A stretch of DNA of 64,000 bases from Cecembia calidifontis (GTDB taxonomy: Bacteria > Bacteroidota > Bacteroidia > Cytophagales > Cyclobacteriaceae). The notes below the pieces were generated by a model. That model was not told where the DNA came from, did no database searches, and saw only the letters and a program-made list of their open reading frames with translations. The stretch covers positions 3,952,501 to 4,016,500 of the forward strand of contig NZ_SGXG01000001.1 in NCBI RefSeq assembly GCF_004216715.1, given 5' to 3'. Position 1 is the stretch's first letter; every line of letters begins with the position of its first letter. Shown piece by piece: positions 1-10,300 of the stretch. Made by a program: the position numbers and the translations under genes.

Positions 1-2
1 AT

Positions 3-611
3 GAATTTGAAGAATTTCACCTTCCCCTGGAGAGGATTCATCCCGAGTTGATGCAGGAGTTGAGGGCTACAGTAAACTCACATTTGGAAATAAGAAATAA
101 TGAACTCATTATCAAACATCTATATACCGAAAGAAAAATGATTCCTTTAAACATTTACCTGGAGGAATGCAGCTTAGAAGATGCTAAATCTGCCGTAGAA
201 GAGTACGGAGATGCCATCCTCCAACTGGCCAAAGCCAATATTTTCCCAGGGGACATGATGACCAAAAATTTTGGAGTTACACGACAGAAGAGGATTGTTT
301 TTTATGACTACGATGAAATTGAATTCCTGACAGATATGAATTTCCGCTGGAAACCTAAGCCTGAAACTTTTGAGCAGATTTATGCATCAGAGCCTTGGTA
401 TGATATCAAGCCCAATGATGTTTTCCCAGAAGATTTTAAAAAGTTCATGATCGGCCGTCAGGATGTCAAACCTCATTTTTTCAATTACCATCAAAATCTG
501 TTTAATCCTGATTATTGGAATGCTATCCAAGACAGAATCAAGAAAGGGGAATGGATCCATGCACTCCCCTATCCCAACCATATCAGGTTCAGGCCTGATG
601 AAGAAGTTTAA
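3..611 (+). CDS. aceK: Isocitrate dehydrogenase kinase/phosphatase, C-terminal part (5' end outside window)
   Basis: The reading frame is open from the first complete codon of the window, so this is the last 202 residues of a protein that starts upstream. AceK phosphorylates and dephosphorylates isocitrate dehydrogenase and so steers carbon between the TCA cycle and the glyoxylate bypass. The segment HLYTERKMIPLNIYLE, then NIFPGDMMTKNFGVTR and VFYDYDEIEFL, are the conserved C-terminal kinase-lobe motifs of the family; the DYDE element belongs to the metal/ATP site. An internal TTG at 48 or ATG at 51 could be mistaken for a start, but the family-like sequence EFEEFHLPLERIHPEL continues upstream of both. 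It converges on the GMC gene 17 bp away. The identification is firm; nothing can be said of its promoter. Confidence 0.93.
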   Translation, partial: EFEEFHLPLERIHPELMQELRATVNSHLEIRNNELIIKHLYTERKMIPLNIYLEECSLEDAKSAVEEYGDAILQLAKANIFPGDMMTKNFGVTRQKRIVFYDYDEIEFLTDMNFRWKPKPETFEQIYASEPWYDIKPNDVFPEDFKKFMIGRQDVKPHFFNYHQNLFNPDYWNAIQDRIKKGEWIHALPYPNHIRFRPDEEV

Positions 612-628
612 TCGATGAGAAGCATTGC

Positions 629-2338
629 CTACAAATTTCCCTTATTGATCTCATCCACTGCGTAATTGGCAGCCCTTGCAGTAATGGCCATATAGGTCAA
701 TGAGGGATTTTGGGTAGCCGTGGAAGTCATACATGCCCCATCAGTTACGAAAACATTTTTGCAATGGTGCAATTGGTTCCACTTGTTAAGCAGCGAAGTT
801 TTGGGATCATGGCCCATCCTTACCCCTCCCATTTCATGGATATCCGATCCCGGAGCGGACCCGGAGTCCCTGGCATTGATTTCTGTAAATCCGGCTTTTT
901 CAAACATCTCGGTCATCTGCTCCATATAATCTTTGACCATCTTATCATCGTTTTCCGTCCAATCACAGGAAAGTACCAACTGGGGAATCCCGTATTTATC
1001 TTTGAGTGCTTCATGAAGCCTCACATGATTGCTCTCAATGGGAATCACTTCCCCCTGCATCCAACCGGATACCCACCAATGCCCCAATTTCCGGTCAAAC
1101 AGATTCCGCTTCAATTCCTCTCCAATTCCGGCACGGGAGAATTGTACGGCTCTTGCAGATGAACCAAATCCAACTGCATACCCTCTTAGGAAATCGGTTT
1201 CTTGGCGATATAGATTACGGAATCGGGGAATATAACTGTGGCTGGGGTTTTTACCGGTACTCATTTTATCCGGAAACTGCTCGCTTCTCCCAGAAATCTG
1301 CCCCCTGTAATTGTGCCAGGATATATATTTTCCCAAAAGACCATTATCGTTCCCCAGCCCATTTGGAAACCGGGATGAGGTAGAGTTCAACAAGATTAAA
1401 TTAGAGTTCAGTGCTGAAGCATTGACAAAAATAATCCTCGCAAAATACTCATAGGTCTGATTATCGATGGCATCTATGATCTTCACACCTACTGCTTTGC
1501 CTTTTTCTTCATCATAAATAATGGAATGGACCACCGCATGTGGTCTCAGTGTCATATTCCCTGTCCTTTCTGCCCAGGGCAAAGTCGAGGCATTGGCACT
1601 GAAGTAGCCTCCAAAAGGGCATCCTCTATTGCAGAGATTTCTGTTTTGGCACTTTGCCCTGCCCTGCTGCAAGTGGATTTCCTGCGGTTCAGTGACATGG
1701 GCACATCGCCCATGGATCAAATGTCTGTCTTTGTAATTGGCAGCAATTACCTTTTGAAAATGTCGCTCCACACAGCTCAGGTCAAAAGGCCTTAAAAACT
1801 CTCCATCCGGCAATTGGGGAAGTCCATCGTAATTTCCTGCAATCCCGGAAAATTTCTCTACATGACTGTACCAGGGTGCCAAATCCTCATAACGGATGGG
1901 CCAATCTACCGCATAACCATCCCTTGCCGGGCCTTCAAAGTCCAGATTGGACCACCTTTGGGTCTGTCTGGCCCAAAGTAGGGATTTACCTCCTACCTGG
2001 TATCCCCGGGTCCATTGGAAAGGCCTTTCCTGAACAGTTTCCTGCTCGCCTTCCTTCATCCAAAAATGGGCAGTTGATTCATGGATCCTCCCCCCTCTTC
2101 TTCCGAATTCTGCCTGTTTTTCCAAGGGTAACCTCCCTCCAAATTCAAACTCCCAAGGGTGTTTGTTGGCAGTTGGATAATCCACGATATGCTTCACATC
2201 CCTTCCTCTTTCCAATACCAAAGTCTTCAGTCCTCTCTCACAGAGTTCCTTGGCTGCCCAACCTCCACTTATCCCTGACCCTATGACTATGGCATCGTAA
2301 GTATTGTCTTTTTTGGCGTCAATATTAAAATTAGGCAT
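629..2338 (-). CDS. GMC-family FAD oxidoreductase (gluconate 2-dehydrogenase large-subunit type)
   Basis: A 569-residue flavoprotein of the glucose-methanol-choline family, which oxidises sugar or alcohol hydroxyls. The N-terminal Rossmann motif GSGISGGWAAKEL followed by LVLERG (about residues 20-45) binds FAD. A Cys-rich stretch CQNRNLCNRGCPFGGY near residue 230 is typical of the membrane-dehydrogenase branch. The C-terminal part has DIHEMGGVRMG and STATQNPSLTYMAI, which carry the His/Asn active-site pair. No signal peptide is visible; export would rely on the partner encoded just upstream (start 4 bp away), which has an exported-type N-terminus. The real substrate cannot be read from the sequence. 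The two genes form an operon unrelated to nitrogen respiration. Confidence 0.88.
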   Translation of the reverse strand: MPNFNIDAKKDNTYDAIVIGSGISGGWAAKELCERGLKTLVLERGRDVKHIVDYPTANKHPWEFEFGGRLPLEKQAEFGRRGGRIHESTAHFWMKEGEQETVQERPFQWTRGYQVGGKSLLWARQTQRWSNLDFEGPARDGYAVDWPIRYEDLAPWYSHVEKFSGIAGNYDGLPQLPDGEFLRPFDLSCVERHFQKVIAANYKDRHLIHGRCAHVTEPQEIHLQQGRAKCQNRNLCNRGCPFGGYFSANASTLPWAERTGNMTLRPHAVVHSIIYDEEKGKAVGVKIIDAIDNQTYEYFARIIFVNASALNSNLILLNSTSSRFPNGLGNDNGLLGKYISWHNYRGQISGRSEQFPDKMSTGKNPSHSYIPRFRNLYRQETDFLRGYAVGFGSSARAVQFSRAGIGEELKRNLFDRKLGHWWVSGWMQGEVIPIESNHVRLHEALKDKYGIPQLVLSCDWTENDDKMVKDYMEQMTEMFEKAGFTEINARDSGSAPGSDIHEMGGVRMGHDPKTSLLNKWNQLHHCKNVFVTDGACMTSTATQNPSLTYMAITARAANYAVDEINKGNL

Positions 2339-2341
2339 GGT

Positions 2342-2881
2342 TTAAACTTTAAATGGTACTTCGGGCACATCCACACAACCATCATAACCCCCGGGAATCA
2401 TTTCGTAATTGGTAAAATTGGTCAAAAAGTATTCAGAACTCGTGTAAGCAAGGATTACCTGTTCTTTGGAAAAATCAAAAAATGCCTTTTCCTCTGCATT
2501 TTCCTCATTATCCAAGCCAAGAAGTACAGATTCTCTTTGAAGGTTTTCTAAGGATCCAAAACTCTTTGAAAAAAGATCCTGTGCTTTTCCCTCCAAAATA
2601 TCGAGACCATTGATGAAAGATTTTTGTTCCTCTTCAGGATAACAATTGGCGATAAGCTTATCCAAAAAACGGTGGATGTTCAATTGTACTGCCCCTAAGG
2701 TATCGGTGTCCGGCAAAAAGGTATCCACCATTTTTTCAAGACACAATTTTTGTTGATCACTCAAAGGAAGGCTTCTAACCAAAGCGATGCCTTCCCCATC
2801 CTCACCGGGCCTACAACCAGGAAGGGCCATCATCCCCCATACTGTGATGGCCAAAGATTTCATCATTGTTCTTCTATCCAT
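2342..2881 (-). CDS. Gluconate 2-dehydrogenase subunit 3 family protein
   Basis: About 179 residues, the small partner of the GMC dehydrogenase that follows it 3 bp downstream. The start was placed at 2881 (MDRRTMMKSLAITVW), because this begins an RR-containing export signal of Tat or lipoprotein type ending in ALPGC; the frame is open for 40 more codons upstream but that extension is unlike a signal peptide. The body has the family's pattern of a helical domain with TFLPDTDTLGA and a C-terminal NYEMIPGGYDGC motif. Subunit 3 proteins are thought to carry the folded flavoprotein across the membrane on one shared signal. Family assignment is confident; the cellular substrate is unknown. Confidence 0.8.
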   Translation of the reverse strand: MDRRTMMKSLAITVWGMMALPGCRPGEDGEGIALVRSLPLSDQQKLCLEKMVDTFLPDTDTLGAVQLNIHRFLDKLIANCYPEEEQKSFINGLDILEGKAQDLFSKSFGSLENLQRESVLLGLDNEENAEEKAFFDFSKEQVILAYTSSEYFLTNFTNYEMIPGGYDGCVDVPEVPFKV

Positions 2882-3020
2882 AGTAAAATCAAAAAAATAT
2901 TCTCCAAAATGCCTAATAAAATAGGATAAATGGCTGAAATCAGTGGGGAAAAGAAAAAAGCATGAGACAGGATCCCATGCCTTTTGGTCAGAAACCAACA
3001 ACCATGGAAAACTTACCTTA

Positions 3021-3578
3021 TCAATTTGGAACTAAAACCCTGTCAATTACATGTATTATCCCATTGGAGGCTTCCACAGTAGCGATGATTTTTCCACCGT
3101 TAATTAAAACTGTTCCATCTCCATTGACAGTTATTTCAACAGGCCGACCATCAGCAGTACCCATTTTTCTACCATTGACAAAATCTCCCGATTTGTATAC
3201 GCCTAGGAGAACATGGTATTCCAGAATATCCCGAAGTTGTCTTTGGTTCTCCTTTTTCGTCAGAGTTTCCAGGGTACCCACGGGAAGGGCATCAAATGCA
3301 GCGTTGGTAGGAGCAAAAACAGTAAAAGGTCCAACATTGGTCAATGCATCCACATAATCAGCTGCCTTTAAAGCGGCTACAAGGGTGCCGTGGTCTTTGG
3401 ATGAAACCGCAATCTGAACCACATTGGGTTTGGATTGGTCGTCTTTTACCCCCGATTGACCTACATGTTGTACCACTGAACCATCAGGTGATGAGTGAGT
3501 TCGTGTTTCCGATGTACCACATCCAGCTAGGAGAGCCAGGCTAAGTAACCATAAGAGTGATTTAGATAATGCTTTCAT
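3021..3578 (-). CDS. Fasciclin-domain lipoprotein
   Basis: 185 residues. An N-terminal lipoprotein signal ends in the lipobox LLAGC near residue 20, followed by a low-complexity linker and one fasciclin (FAS1) domain from about residue 50 to the end. The domain shows the conserved blocks TVFAPTNAAFDALP and DILEYHVL, and the terminal IIHVIDRVLVP. FAS1 proteins are adhesion-type domains of uncertain role in bacteria. The gene is divergent from nrfH. Its upstream region carries one of the best copies of the AAAGGA-N8-TCCTTT palindrome (3613-3632) and a TGA-N6-TCA site (3634-3645), so it is probably co-regulated with the nitrogen-oxide genes, which is unexpected for this family. Confidence 0.88.
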   Translation of the reverse strand: MKALSKSLLWLLSLALLAGCGTSETRTHSSPDGSVVQHVGQSGVKDDQSKPNVVQIAVSSKDHGTLVAALKAADYVDALTNVGPFTVFAPTNAAFDALPVGTLETLTKKENQRQLRDILEYHVLLGVYKSGDFVNGRKMGTADGRPVEITVNGDGTVLINGGKIIATVEASNGIIHVIDRVLVPN

Positions 3579-3612
3579 TGTTAATTGGGTTAGAATATGA
3601 ATGCAAGATATT

Positions 3613-3632
3613 AAAGGACAATTTTATCCTTT
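3613..3632. promoter_or_regulatory. AAAGGA-N8-TCCTTT palindrome upstream of the fasciclin gene
   Basis: AAAGGACAATTTTATCCTTT, 35-54 bp upstream of the fasciclin start and also between it and nrfH. It is nearly identical to the site at 34169-34188. Proposed Rrf2-type (NO-responsive) operator, by inference from its recurrence beside the Rrf2 and NO-detoxification genes. Confidence 0.6.
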
Positions 3633-3633
3633 A

Positions 3634-3645
3634 TGATAAAAGTCA
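3634..3645. promoter_or_regulatory. TGA-N6-TCA, possible FNR/CRP-type box
   Basis: TGATAAAAGTCA, 2 bp from the AAAGGA palindrome and about 60 bp upstream of the fasciclin start. The six fixed bases alone would occur by chance several times in a window this size, so the assignment rests on position. Confidence 0.35.
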
Positions 3646-3753
3646 TACCCATAGATGAATAAAATCTTCTTTTTCCATTAACCATTTGGAAAAGAGGATG
3701 ATAAAAGGTAAATTATAGCTGTAATTGGAAATTTTTCAGAAAATTTCTAAAGT

Positions 3754-3769
3754 CATGACAATTGTCATG
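3754..3769. promoter_or_regulatory. Perfect 16-bp palindrome upstream of nrfH, FNR/CRP-type
   Basis: CATGACAATTGTCATG is a perfect 16-bp inverted repeat, contains TGA-N6-TCA, and lies 56-71 bp upstream of the nrfH ATG, a distance suited to an activator. A related ATGA-N6-TCAT lies at a similar distance from narK (59399-59412). Confidence 0.6.
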
Positions 3770-3824
3770 TTTTGAAAAATTTATTCTGGATACTTTTGAC
3801 ACTATAACATCAGGAAACCACCTT

Positions 3825-4457
3825 ATGGGCAAACGGCTAAAAATAAAAAGAAAGCTTTTTCAGTATAACCTGATACCCCCACATAGGTGGAGGCCGGCTG
3901 CAACCATTCTTGTCGCAGCAATATTTGGATTAGGTTTATATTTGTTCAAGCTTAGCAATGCGGCATCCTATCTGTCGGATGATCCCCAGGCATGTGTCAA
4001 CTGCCATATTATGACCCCACAATATATTACCTGGACCAGAAGTTCTCACAGAGAAGTGGCCCATTGTAATGATTGTCACGTACCGCACGACAATATGGCC
4101 AATAAGTATTTTTTCAAGGCAAAGGATGGCCTTTACCATTCCACTGTATTTACCTTAAGAGCAGAACCCCAAGTCATCAGGGCATTGGAACCGTCTATTC
4201 AGGTGATACAGGCCAACTGTATCCGATGCCATGAAAACCAAGTGACGGACGCCAAATTAGCTAGCTTTGTAGACAATCATATCGTTCACAGGACAGATCG
4301 GATCTGCTGGGAATGTCATAGAGAAGTGCCTCATGGAAAGGTAAAAAGTCTTTCTTCCGTAGGACATCTAATTGAGCCAATCAAAGCCCATGCCCCTTCT
4401 GATTTGGAAATTATACCTCAATGGCTCAAAGAGTCTATGAATACAACCAAAAAATAA
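3825..4457 (+). CDS. nrfH: Cytochrome c nitrite reductase, small membrane-anchored subunit NrfH
   Basis: NrfH (210 residues) takes electrons from the menaquinol pool and passes them to NrfA at the outer face of the inner membrane. One N-terminal membrane anchor (ATILVAAIFGLGLYLF) is followed by four CxxCH heme motifs in order: CVNCH, CNDCH, CIRCH and CWECH, as in the NapC/NrfH family. The start was put at ATG 3825 (MGKRLKIKRK), preceded by AGGAAA; a TTG at 3762 extends the frame but would run into the palindrome at 3754-3769 and adds no conserved sequence. It is first in the operon nrfH-nrfA-porin-ccsBA, 23 bp before nrfA. Confidence 0.95.
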   Translation: MGKRLKIKRKLFQYNLIPPHRWRPAATILVAAIFGLGLYLFKLSNAASYLSDDPQACVNCHIMTPQYITWTRSSHREVAHCNDCHVPHDNMANKYFFKAKDGLYHSTVFTLRAEPQVIRALEPSIQVIQANCIRCHENQVTDAKLASFVDNHIVHRTDRICWECHREVPHGKVKSLSSVGHLIEPIKAHAPSDLEIIPQWLKESMNTTKK

Positions 4458-4480
4458 AAGTCCCATAAAATTCCTAAACT

Positions 4481-5974
4481 ATGAAAAACTGGATTCTTTT
4501 TACCCTGACTGCAGTAATTGTTTTCCTCCTAGCAATGTTGGCCTATTCCATTATGGATAGAAAAGCAGAAGCGAGGTTTGCCTATCAGCCTAAAGTTCAG
4601 ATTGAAGGTATGGAACCCAGAGATTCTGTCTGGGGCCTTAATTATCCACGGCAGTATCAATCTTACATGAATACCCGGGATACTACTTTCAGGAGTATGT
4701 ACGGTACCAGTGGCTTTAGAGATGCACTTGCTGAACAGCCCGACCTTGTAATCCTTTGGGCTGGTTTTGGTTTCAGCAGGGATTACAACCATCCAAGGGG
4801 ACATGCATGGGCTGTTACAGATGTGCACAATTCCTTAAGAATAGGTGCGCCGATGGAACTCGGTGACGGTCCTCAGCCCTCCACCTGTTGGACCTGCAAA
4901 AGCACCGATGTGCCAAGACTGATGAGCGAAATGGGAATAAAAGAATACTATAGCACCAAATTATCCAGCTTGGCAATAGAAGTGATCAATCCCATTGGCT
5001 GTGCTGATTGCCACAATCCCCAGACCATGAATCTAACCATTACAAGACCAGCACTTATAGAAGCTTTTGAAGCTATGGGCCGTGACATTAATCAGGCCTC
5101 CCATCAACAGATGCGCTCCCTGGTTTGTGCTCAGTGCCATGTCGAGTATTATTTCGACAGAACTAAGCCAGGTATGGAAAATGCCGCTTACCTCACCTTT
5201 CCATGGAAAGATGGTCTGAGTGTGGAATCTATGGAATCTTATTATGACAACATCGATTTTGCGGATTGGGTACATCCCCTTAGCAAAGCACAAATGCTCA
5301 AAGCGCAGCATCCTGATTGGGAAATTTTTGAAATGGGTGTTCATGCCAAAAGAGGGGTTTCCTGTGCAGATTGTCACATGCCTTATAAAAATGAAGGAGG
5401 ACAAAAATTCACCGACCACCATATAAGTTCCCCACTCAGCAAAGTTGAGAACTCTTGTTTTGTTTGCCACCGAGAAAAACAATCAGATCTGATCAATGAT
5501 GTGTATGAAAGGCAAAGAAAAGTAAAAGAAGGACTGGCCAAAGCCCAGCGAAATATTGCAATGGCACATATCGAGGCTGCCAAAGCATGGGAACTTGGCG
5601 CCACTGAATCCCAAATGAAAGACATACTAAAAGGTATCCGTCATGCACAGTGGAGATGGGATTTTATTGCCGGTTCACATGGAGCTGCATTCCATGCACC
5701 TTTGGAGTCTGCAAGAGTAGTTGCCTCTTCCAACCAGATTATTCAGGAAACCAGGATTCAATTGTCAAGGGTTTTGGCAAGCTTGGGTCACAATAAACCC
5801 GTTGAAATGCCTGATTTCTCCAGCAAAGCATCATTGCAGGCTTATATTGGTTTGGATATCCCTGCCGAAAGGGCTGCCAAAGCCAGGTATTTAGAGGAAG
5901 TCGTGCCTAATTGGCTGAAAGAAGGTAAAGCCCGAGAAGCTAAAAAAGAAGTGAAAACTGTCTCCAGCAGATAA
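4481..5974 (+). CDS. nrfA: Pentaheme ammonia-forming nitrite reductase NrfA
   Basis: The 497-residue catalytic subunit reduces nitrite to ammonium with six electrons, the terminal step of dissimilatory ammonification. An N-terminal hydrophobic segment (residues 1-25) exports it. The active-site heme is attached by CWTCK near residue 137, in which Lys replaces the usual His as iron ligand, the hallmark of NrfA. Four CxxCH motifs follow (CADCH, CAQCH, CADCH, CFVCH). The distal residues of the C-terminal helices (for example the HAQWRWDFIAGSHGA segment) match the family. The length is normal. It lies between nrfH and a porin gene and has its own maturation factor downstream. Confidence 0.97.
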   Translation: MKNWILFTLTAVIVFLLAMLAYSIMDRKAEARFAYQPKVQIEGMEPRDSVWGLNYPRQYQSYMNTRDTTFRSMYGTSGFRDALAEQPDLVILWAGFGFSRDYNHPRGHAWAVTDVHNSLRIGAPMELGDGPQPSTCWTCKSTDVPRLMSEMGIKEYYSTKLSSLAIEVINPIGCADCHNPQTMNLTITRPALIEAFEAMGRDINQASHQQMRSLVCAQCHVEYYFDRTKPGMENAAYLTFPWKDGLSVESMESYYDNIDFADWVHPLSKAQMLKAQHPDWEIFEMGVHAKRGVSCADCHMPYKNEGGQKFTDHHISSPLSKVENSCFVCHREKQSDLINDVYERQRKVKEGLAKAQRNIAMAHIEAAKAWELGATESQMKDILKGIRHAQWRWDFIAGSHGAAFHAPLESARVVASSNQIIQETRIQLSRVLASLGHNKPVEMPDFSSKASLQAYIGLDIPAERAAKARYLEEVVPNWLKEGKAREAKKEVKTVSSR

Positions 5975-5990
5975 AAGCACCCAGCACTAT

Positions 5991-7316
5991 ATGAAGAAGA
6001 TACTTTTCACCTTTATCGGCCTGGCTTTCACTTTGGCTTGGAATCAAAGTTTTGGCCAGTTTAATTTAGACGGACAGATTTTACAACGGTCTGAATACCG
6101 CAATGGATTTAACCGCCTGATAGGAGAAGGGCAAGATCCCGCACTTTTCATTGCCCACAGGGCAAGACTACAGGCGCAGTACACCTTGGATAATCTGACA
6201 TTTTATATGAGTGTCCAGGACGTCCGTGTATGGGGTAGTACCCCTCAGATCAAGACTACCGACAATTTTCTTTCCGTGCATGAGGCTTGGGCCCAATTGA
6301 AAATTGGAGAGTATTGGTCAGTCAAATTAGGCCGTCAGGAGCTGAACTATGATAATTTTAGATTTCTGGGAAATCTGGACTGGGCACTACAGGCGAGGGC
6401 ACACGATTTTGCCCTTGCAAAATATGAAAAAGAAAACATGAAATTCCATTTCGGTGGCGCTTACAATCAGGCAAATCAAACCCTGACCGATCAACCCTTT
6501 CTGATCCCTAATCAGTACAAAATTGCCCAGATGGCGAGATATGAAAACAAATGGGGGAAAGTTTCCTTCTCTGCCTTATTCTGGAATGATGGCAGAGAAT
6601 GGCAGAATTTTGATCCAAATGGAGTTTTAATAGACAAAGGTGTCAGGTATAGATCCACTTTGGGAATTCCTACGCTCAGGTATAATTCGGGGAATTCCCA
6701 GATTTCGGCTTTCTATTATCATCAGTTTGGAAAAGACATCTCAGGTAAAAACCTCAATGCCTACAACTTCAGTGTGGCTTATAACCATATTATCCCCGTG
6801 GACAGAGAAGCCGGAAAAATCTGGACCCTATCTTTGGGTACAGAACATATCAGTGGAACAAGTAATTTGGGAGAGGATGTAAACAGATCGTACAATCCAT
6901 TATATGGTACCAACCACCTTTTCAATGGTTACATGGATTTCTTTTTTGTGGGCGGAGCACATTATGAATCCGTGGGTCTAGAAGACTATTTCCTGCGATC
7001 CAGATACGCATTCAATAAGAAGTTTTTCCTTCAAGGCGACTACCACTTATTTTATGCCCAAAACGATGTATTTCGATTAGGTCAGCCCGAAGCCCAGCTA
7101 TTGGATAGTTACTTTGGTTCCGAACTTGATCTCACTTTCGGATGGATTGTCACAGATGCCTTTTCCATTCAGGGAGGCTACAGCCAATTTTTCCATACAG
7201 ACACCTTTTCTTACCTAAAAGGAGTAAACAATGCGAAAAACACCCAAAACTGGGCATATTTGATGTTAATCTTTAGGCCCACAATGAAGAACAAATTCAT
7301 AGGTATATTACTTTAA
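5991..7316 (+). CDS. Outer-membrane porin, alginate-export-like
   Basis: 441 residues with a cleavable signal peptide (MKKILFTFIGLAFTLAW... to SFG) followed by a mature part rich in alternating aromatic/polar residues, as expected of a beta-barrel. Segments such as WAQLKIGEYWSVKLGRQEL and the many aromatic strand ends are typical of the alginate_exp-type porins found beside nitrite and nitrate reductase genes in Bacteroidota. Placed 16 bp after nrfA, its likely job is letting nitrite or small anions through the outer membrane; that role is inference. Its TAA overlaps the ATG of ccsBA (TAATG), so translation of the two is probably coupled. Confidence 0.75.
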   Translation: MKKILFTFIGLAFTLAWNQSFGQFNLDGQILQRSEYRNGFNRLIGEGQDPALFIAHRARLQAQYTLDNLTFYMSVQDVRVWGSTPQIKTTDNFLSVHEAWAQLKIGEYWSVKLGRQELNYDNFRFLGNLDWALQARAHDFALAKYEKENMKFHFGGAYNQANQTLTDQPFLIPNQYKIAQMARYENKWGKVSFSALFWNDGREWQNFDPNGVLIDKGVRYRSTLGIPTLRYNSGNSQISAFYYHQFGKDISGKNLNAYNFSVAYNHIIPVDREAGKIWTLSLGTEHISGTSNLGEDVNRSYNPLYGTNHLFNGYMDFFFVGGAHYESVGLEDYFLRSRYAFNKKFFLQGDYHLFYAQNDVFRLGQPEAQLLDSYFGSELDLTFGWIVTDAFSIQGGYSQFFHTDTFSYLKGVNNAKNTQNWAYLMLIFRPTMKNKFIGILL

Positions 7317-10300
7317 TGATGAAGATTACCAAATTTCTGCTTTCGACCAGGGTAACCCTGATTTTAATGCTGTCCTATGCCATTGCTATGGGTGTAGCCA
7401 CTTTTATCGAAAATGATCACGGCACTCCGGTCGCAAGAGGTTTGGTATATGATGCCTGGTGGTTTGAAATCATTCAGATATGGTTGGCACTCAACTTCCT
7501 TGCACATATCAGGCAATATAAACTCTTTCATCCTAACAGGTGGCCGGTTGGGCTCTTTCATTTGGCATTTGTAATCATTCTTATTGGGGCGGGTGTTACC
7601 AGATATTTCAGTCAGGAGGGCATGATGCATATACGGGAAGGTGAAGATCAAAGCATCTTCTTTACTACTGAAAAATACCTGCAGCTCAGAAACACCTCAA
7701 ATGGACAATCCTTGGAAAAGCCACTTTTGCTTTTGCCAAAAAATTTCAAACCCAAATCCATCACAACAGAACTGGATGGCAATAGCTTCCAGATAGTTTT
7801 TGAAAACTACATTCAAGGGGCTACCGAAGCCTTCGAAGAAGGAGAGAACACCTATGTAGATATAGCCGTGGCGATGGGTTCTGGTAGGGAAGATTACCTT
7901 ATAGATAATGGCCGTTTTATCCTAATGGGCTCATTGACCCTAAGTACCAAAAATGATCCGGAGCATCCAATAAGAATCTACAAGGAAGGAGAAGAATGGT
8001 GGATCAGCTCTGATATTACCCTTCTGATGATGGAAATGAGCAGTCAAAGGATGGGCAGCTTGCATGCAGGCGAGACTCAACCCCTTCAGCAGCGAACACT
8101 TTACCAATGGGATGAAGGAGCTTTCTTGGTGAAAAATGTCCAGGAAAATGCTAGAGTAATTTATGTGGCAGAACAGGATGAAAAGATCGCCAAAAATCTT
8201 TTGGATGTGGTACATTTCAAAGTTCTCGATAAAAATGGAAACCAGTTATCTGAAGCCTATGCCAAAATGGTGAGTCTCAATCCAAACTGGTCCCATTTTT
8301 CTTATGGAGGCCAAACTTACAGCATTACTTATGGGCCTAAGGCCATCACCCTGCCCTACTCACTCTACTTAAGTAAATTCGATCTTGAAAGGTATCCTGG
8401 AAGTCAAAGCCCCTCCAGCTATGCAAGCGAAGTAATGGTCATGGATGGGGAGGAAGAATTCCCATATAGGATTTTTATGAACAATGTACTGGATTATAGA
8501 GGATACCGCTTTTATCAATCTTCCTATGACACGGATGAAAAAGGCACCATCCTTTCCATCAATCAGGACAGACCAGGTACTTACATCACCTACCTTGGAT
8601 ACACTTTGCTTACAATCGGAATGTTTTTAACCCTTTTTGCAAGGGGAAGCAGATTCAATATCCTCAATAAAAAGGTAGCAAAAAGCAGGGAAAAGAGCCT
8701 GAAGGAAGAGGAAAAAAGCGCCATGCTCCAACCTTTGGTTTTTGCTTCCATCACCCTGATTGTGCTGATTTTCTCCTGGGGCATGATGAAGCCAAAGGAT
8801 ACTGAAAAAGGATTTTGGATCCCCAGATCCCATGCTGATGCCTATGGCCGGTTGATTGTTCAGGACCTCGATGGCCGTATGAAACCCCTGAATACCTTGG
8901 CAAATGAAATTGTCAGGAAAATTTCAGGTAAATCTTATATGGAACTTACCCTCGGGGAGGAAAGCATCAGGCTCAGCCCCGAACAATTCTTATTGGCCCT
9001 TCAAATGGATCCACAAGGTTTCAGTGAGCGTCCTTTTATCAAAATTAACCAAGAAAAATCCCTCAGGGTATTTGATGCATTAGGAATCCAAGCGACAAAT
9101 AAACTGAGCTTTATGGATTTTTTGGATGAGGAAGGACAGTATAAAATCCAACATTTGGTGGAAGAAGCCAACTTACTGAAACCCTCACAGAGAAATGAAG
9201 GCCACAATGAAATACTCAAGACTGATGAACGCTTCAACATCTTTTATGGACTGCTCACAGGAGATTTCCTGAGACTTTTTCCTAACAGATGGGATGCCAA
9301 CCACAGCTGGTTTACTGGCCAACAATTCATGCAGGGTTTTGATGAAGAAGATGCAATATTTGTCAAAAACATCAGCCCTCTTTACTTCCAAGCTATCCAA
9401 AAAGGAATAGAATCCGGAAATTGGGAAGAAGCAGAGGAAACGCTAGGCTATATTTCCCTTTACCAGCAAAAAGCAGGCGAAGAGGTTTATCCAAGTCAAA
9501 CTCACATTCAGGCAGAATTACTCTATACCAAACTAAACCTGGGGACGCGTCTTTTTGCACCCTTCTGGATCCTTGGTGTTTTCTTATTGGTATTAGCCAT
9601 TTGGATGTTATTTAAAAACAAGCCCTTACTTGAAAAATTCTGGCGTTTCGGAGTGTGGTTAAGTTGGACCGGTTTTTTGGTGTTCAGTTTTCATTTGGGC
9701 TTACGCTGGTACATTGCCAAGCATCCACCCTGGAGTGATGGTTTCGAAATGTTGGTTTTCGTGGCCTGGGGTGTCTTATTGTTTGGTTTACTCTTTGCCA
9801 AAAAATCCAAATTTACAGTTCCCCTGGGCTTAATTTTCGCAGGAACCTTGTTATTTGTGGGCTTTTTGGATTGGTTGAATCCGGAAATCACCAATCTGAT
9901 GCCTGTCTTACATTCCTACTGGCTTAAAATCCATGTGGCCATCATCGTGAGTGGATATGCGCCTTTGGCGCTGTCTGCTATCATTGGATTGCTTTGTTTG
10001 ATTTTCTTGATCTTCAAACCGCAAGCAGCTAAAAAAAGCTGGTTTTCCAATATCAGGGAACTTCAAATTGTCAATGAAATGTCTATTACGATCGGGTTGT
10101 TCTTACTGACCATAGGAACTTTCCTAGGGGGCGTTTGGGCTAATGAGAGCTGGGGTAGGTATTGGGCATGGGACCCAAAAGAAACTTGGGCTTTAATTTC
10201 GATTATTGTCTATGCTATTGTCTTACACATTCGATTGGTTCCAACCCTTAAAAGCAGCCTTTTGTATAACATTGCCAGTCTTTGGGCATTCGGGGCTATC

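Noticed and set aside
710..2286. Several plus-strand frames of 68-150 codons opposite the GMC gene
   Set aside because: They are antisense shadows. The minus-strand frame has complete family motifs, and the plus-strand products have none.
3762..3824. Upstream TTG start for NrfH
   Set aside because: It overlaps the 16-bp regulatory palindrome and adds no conserved residues before the ATG at 3825.
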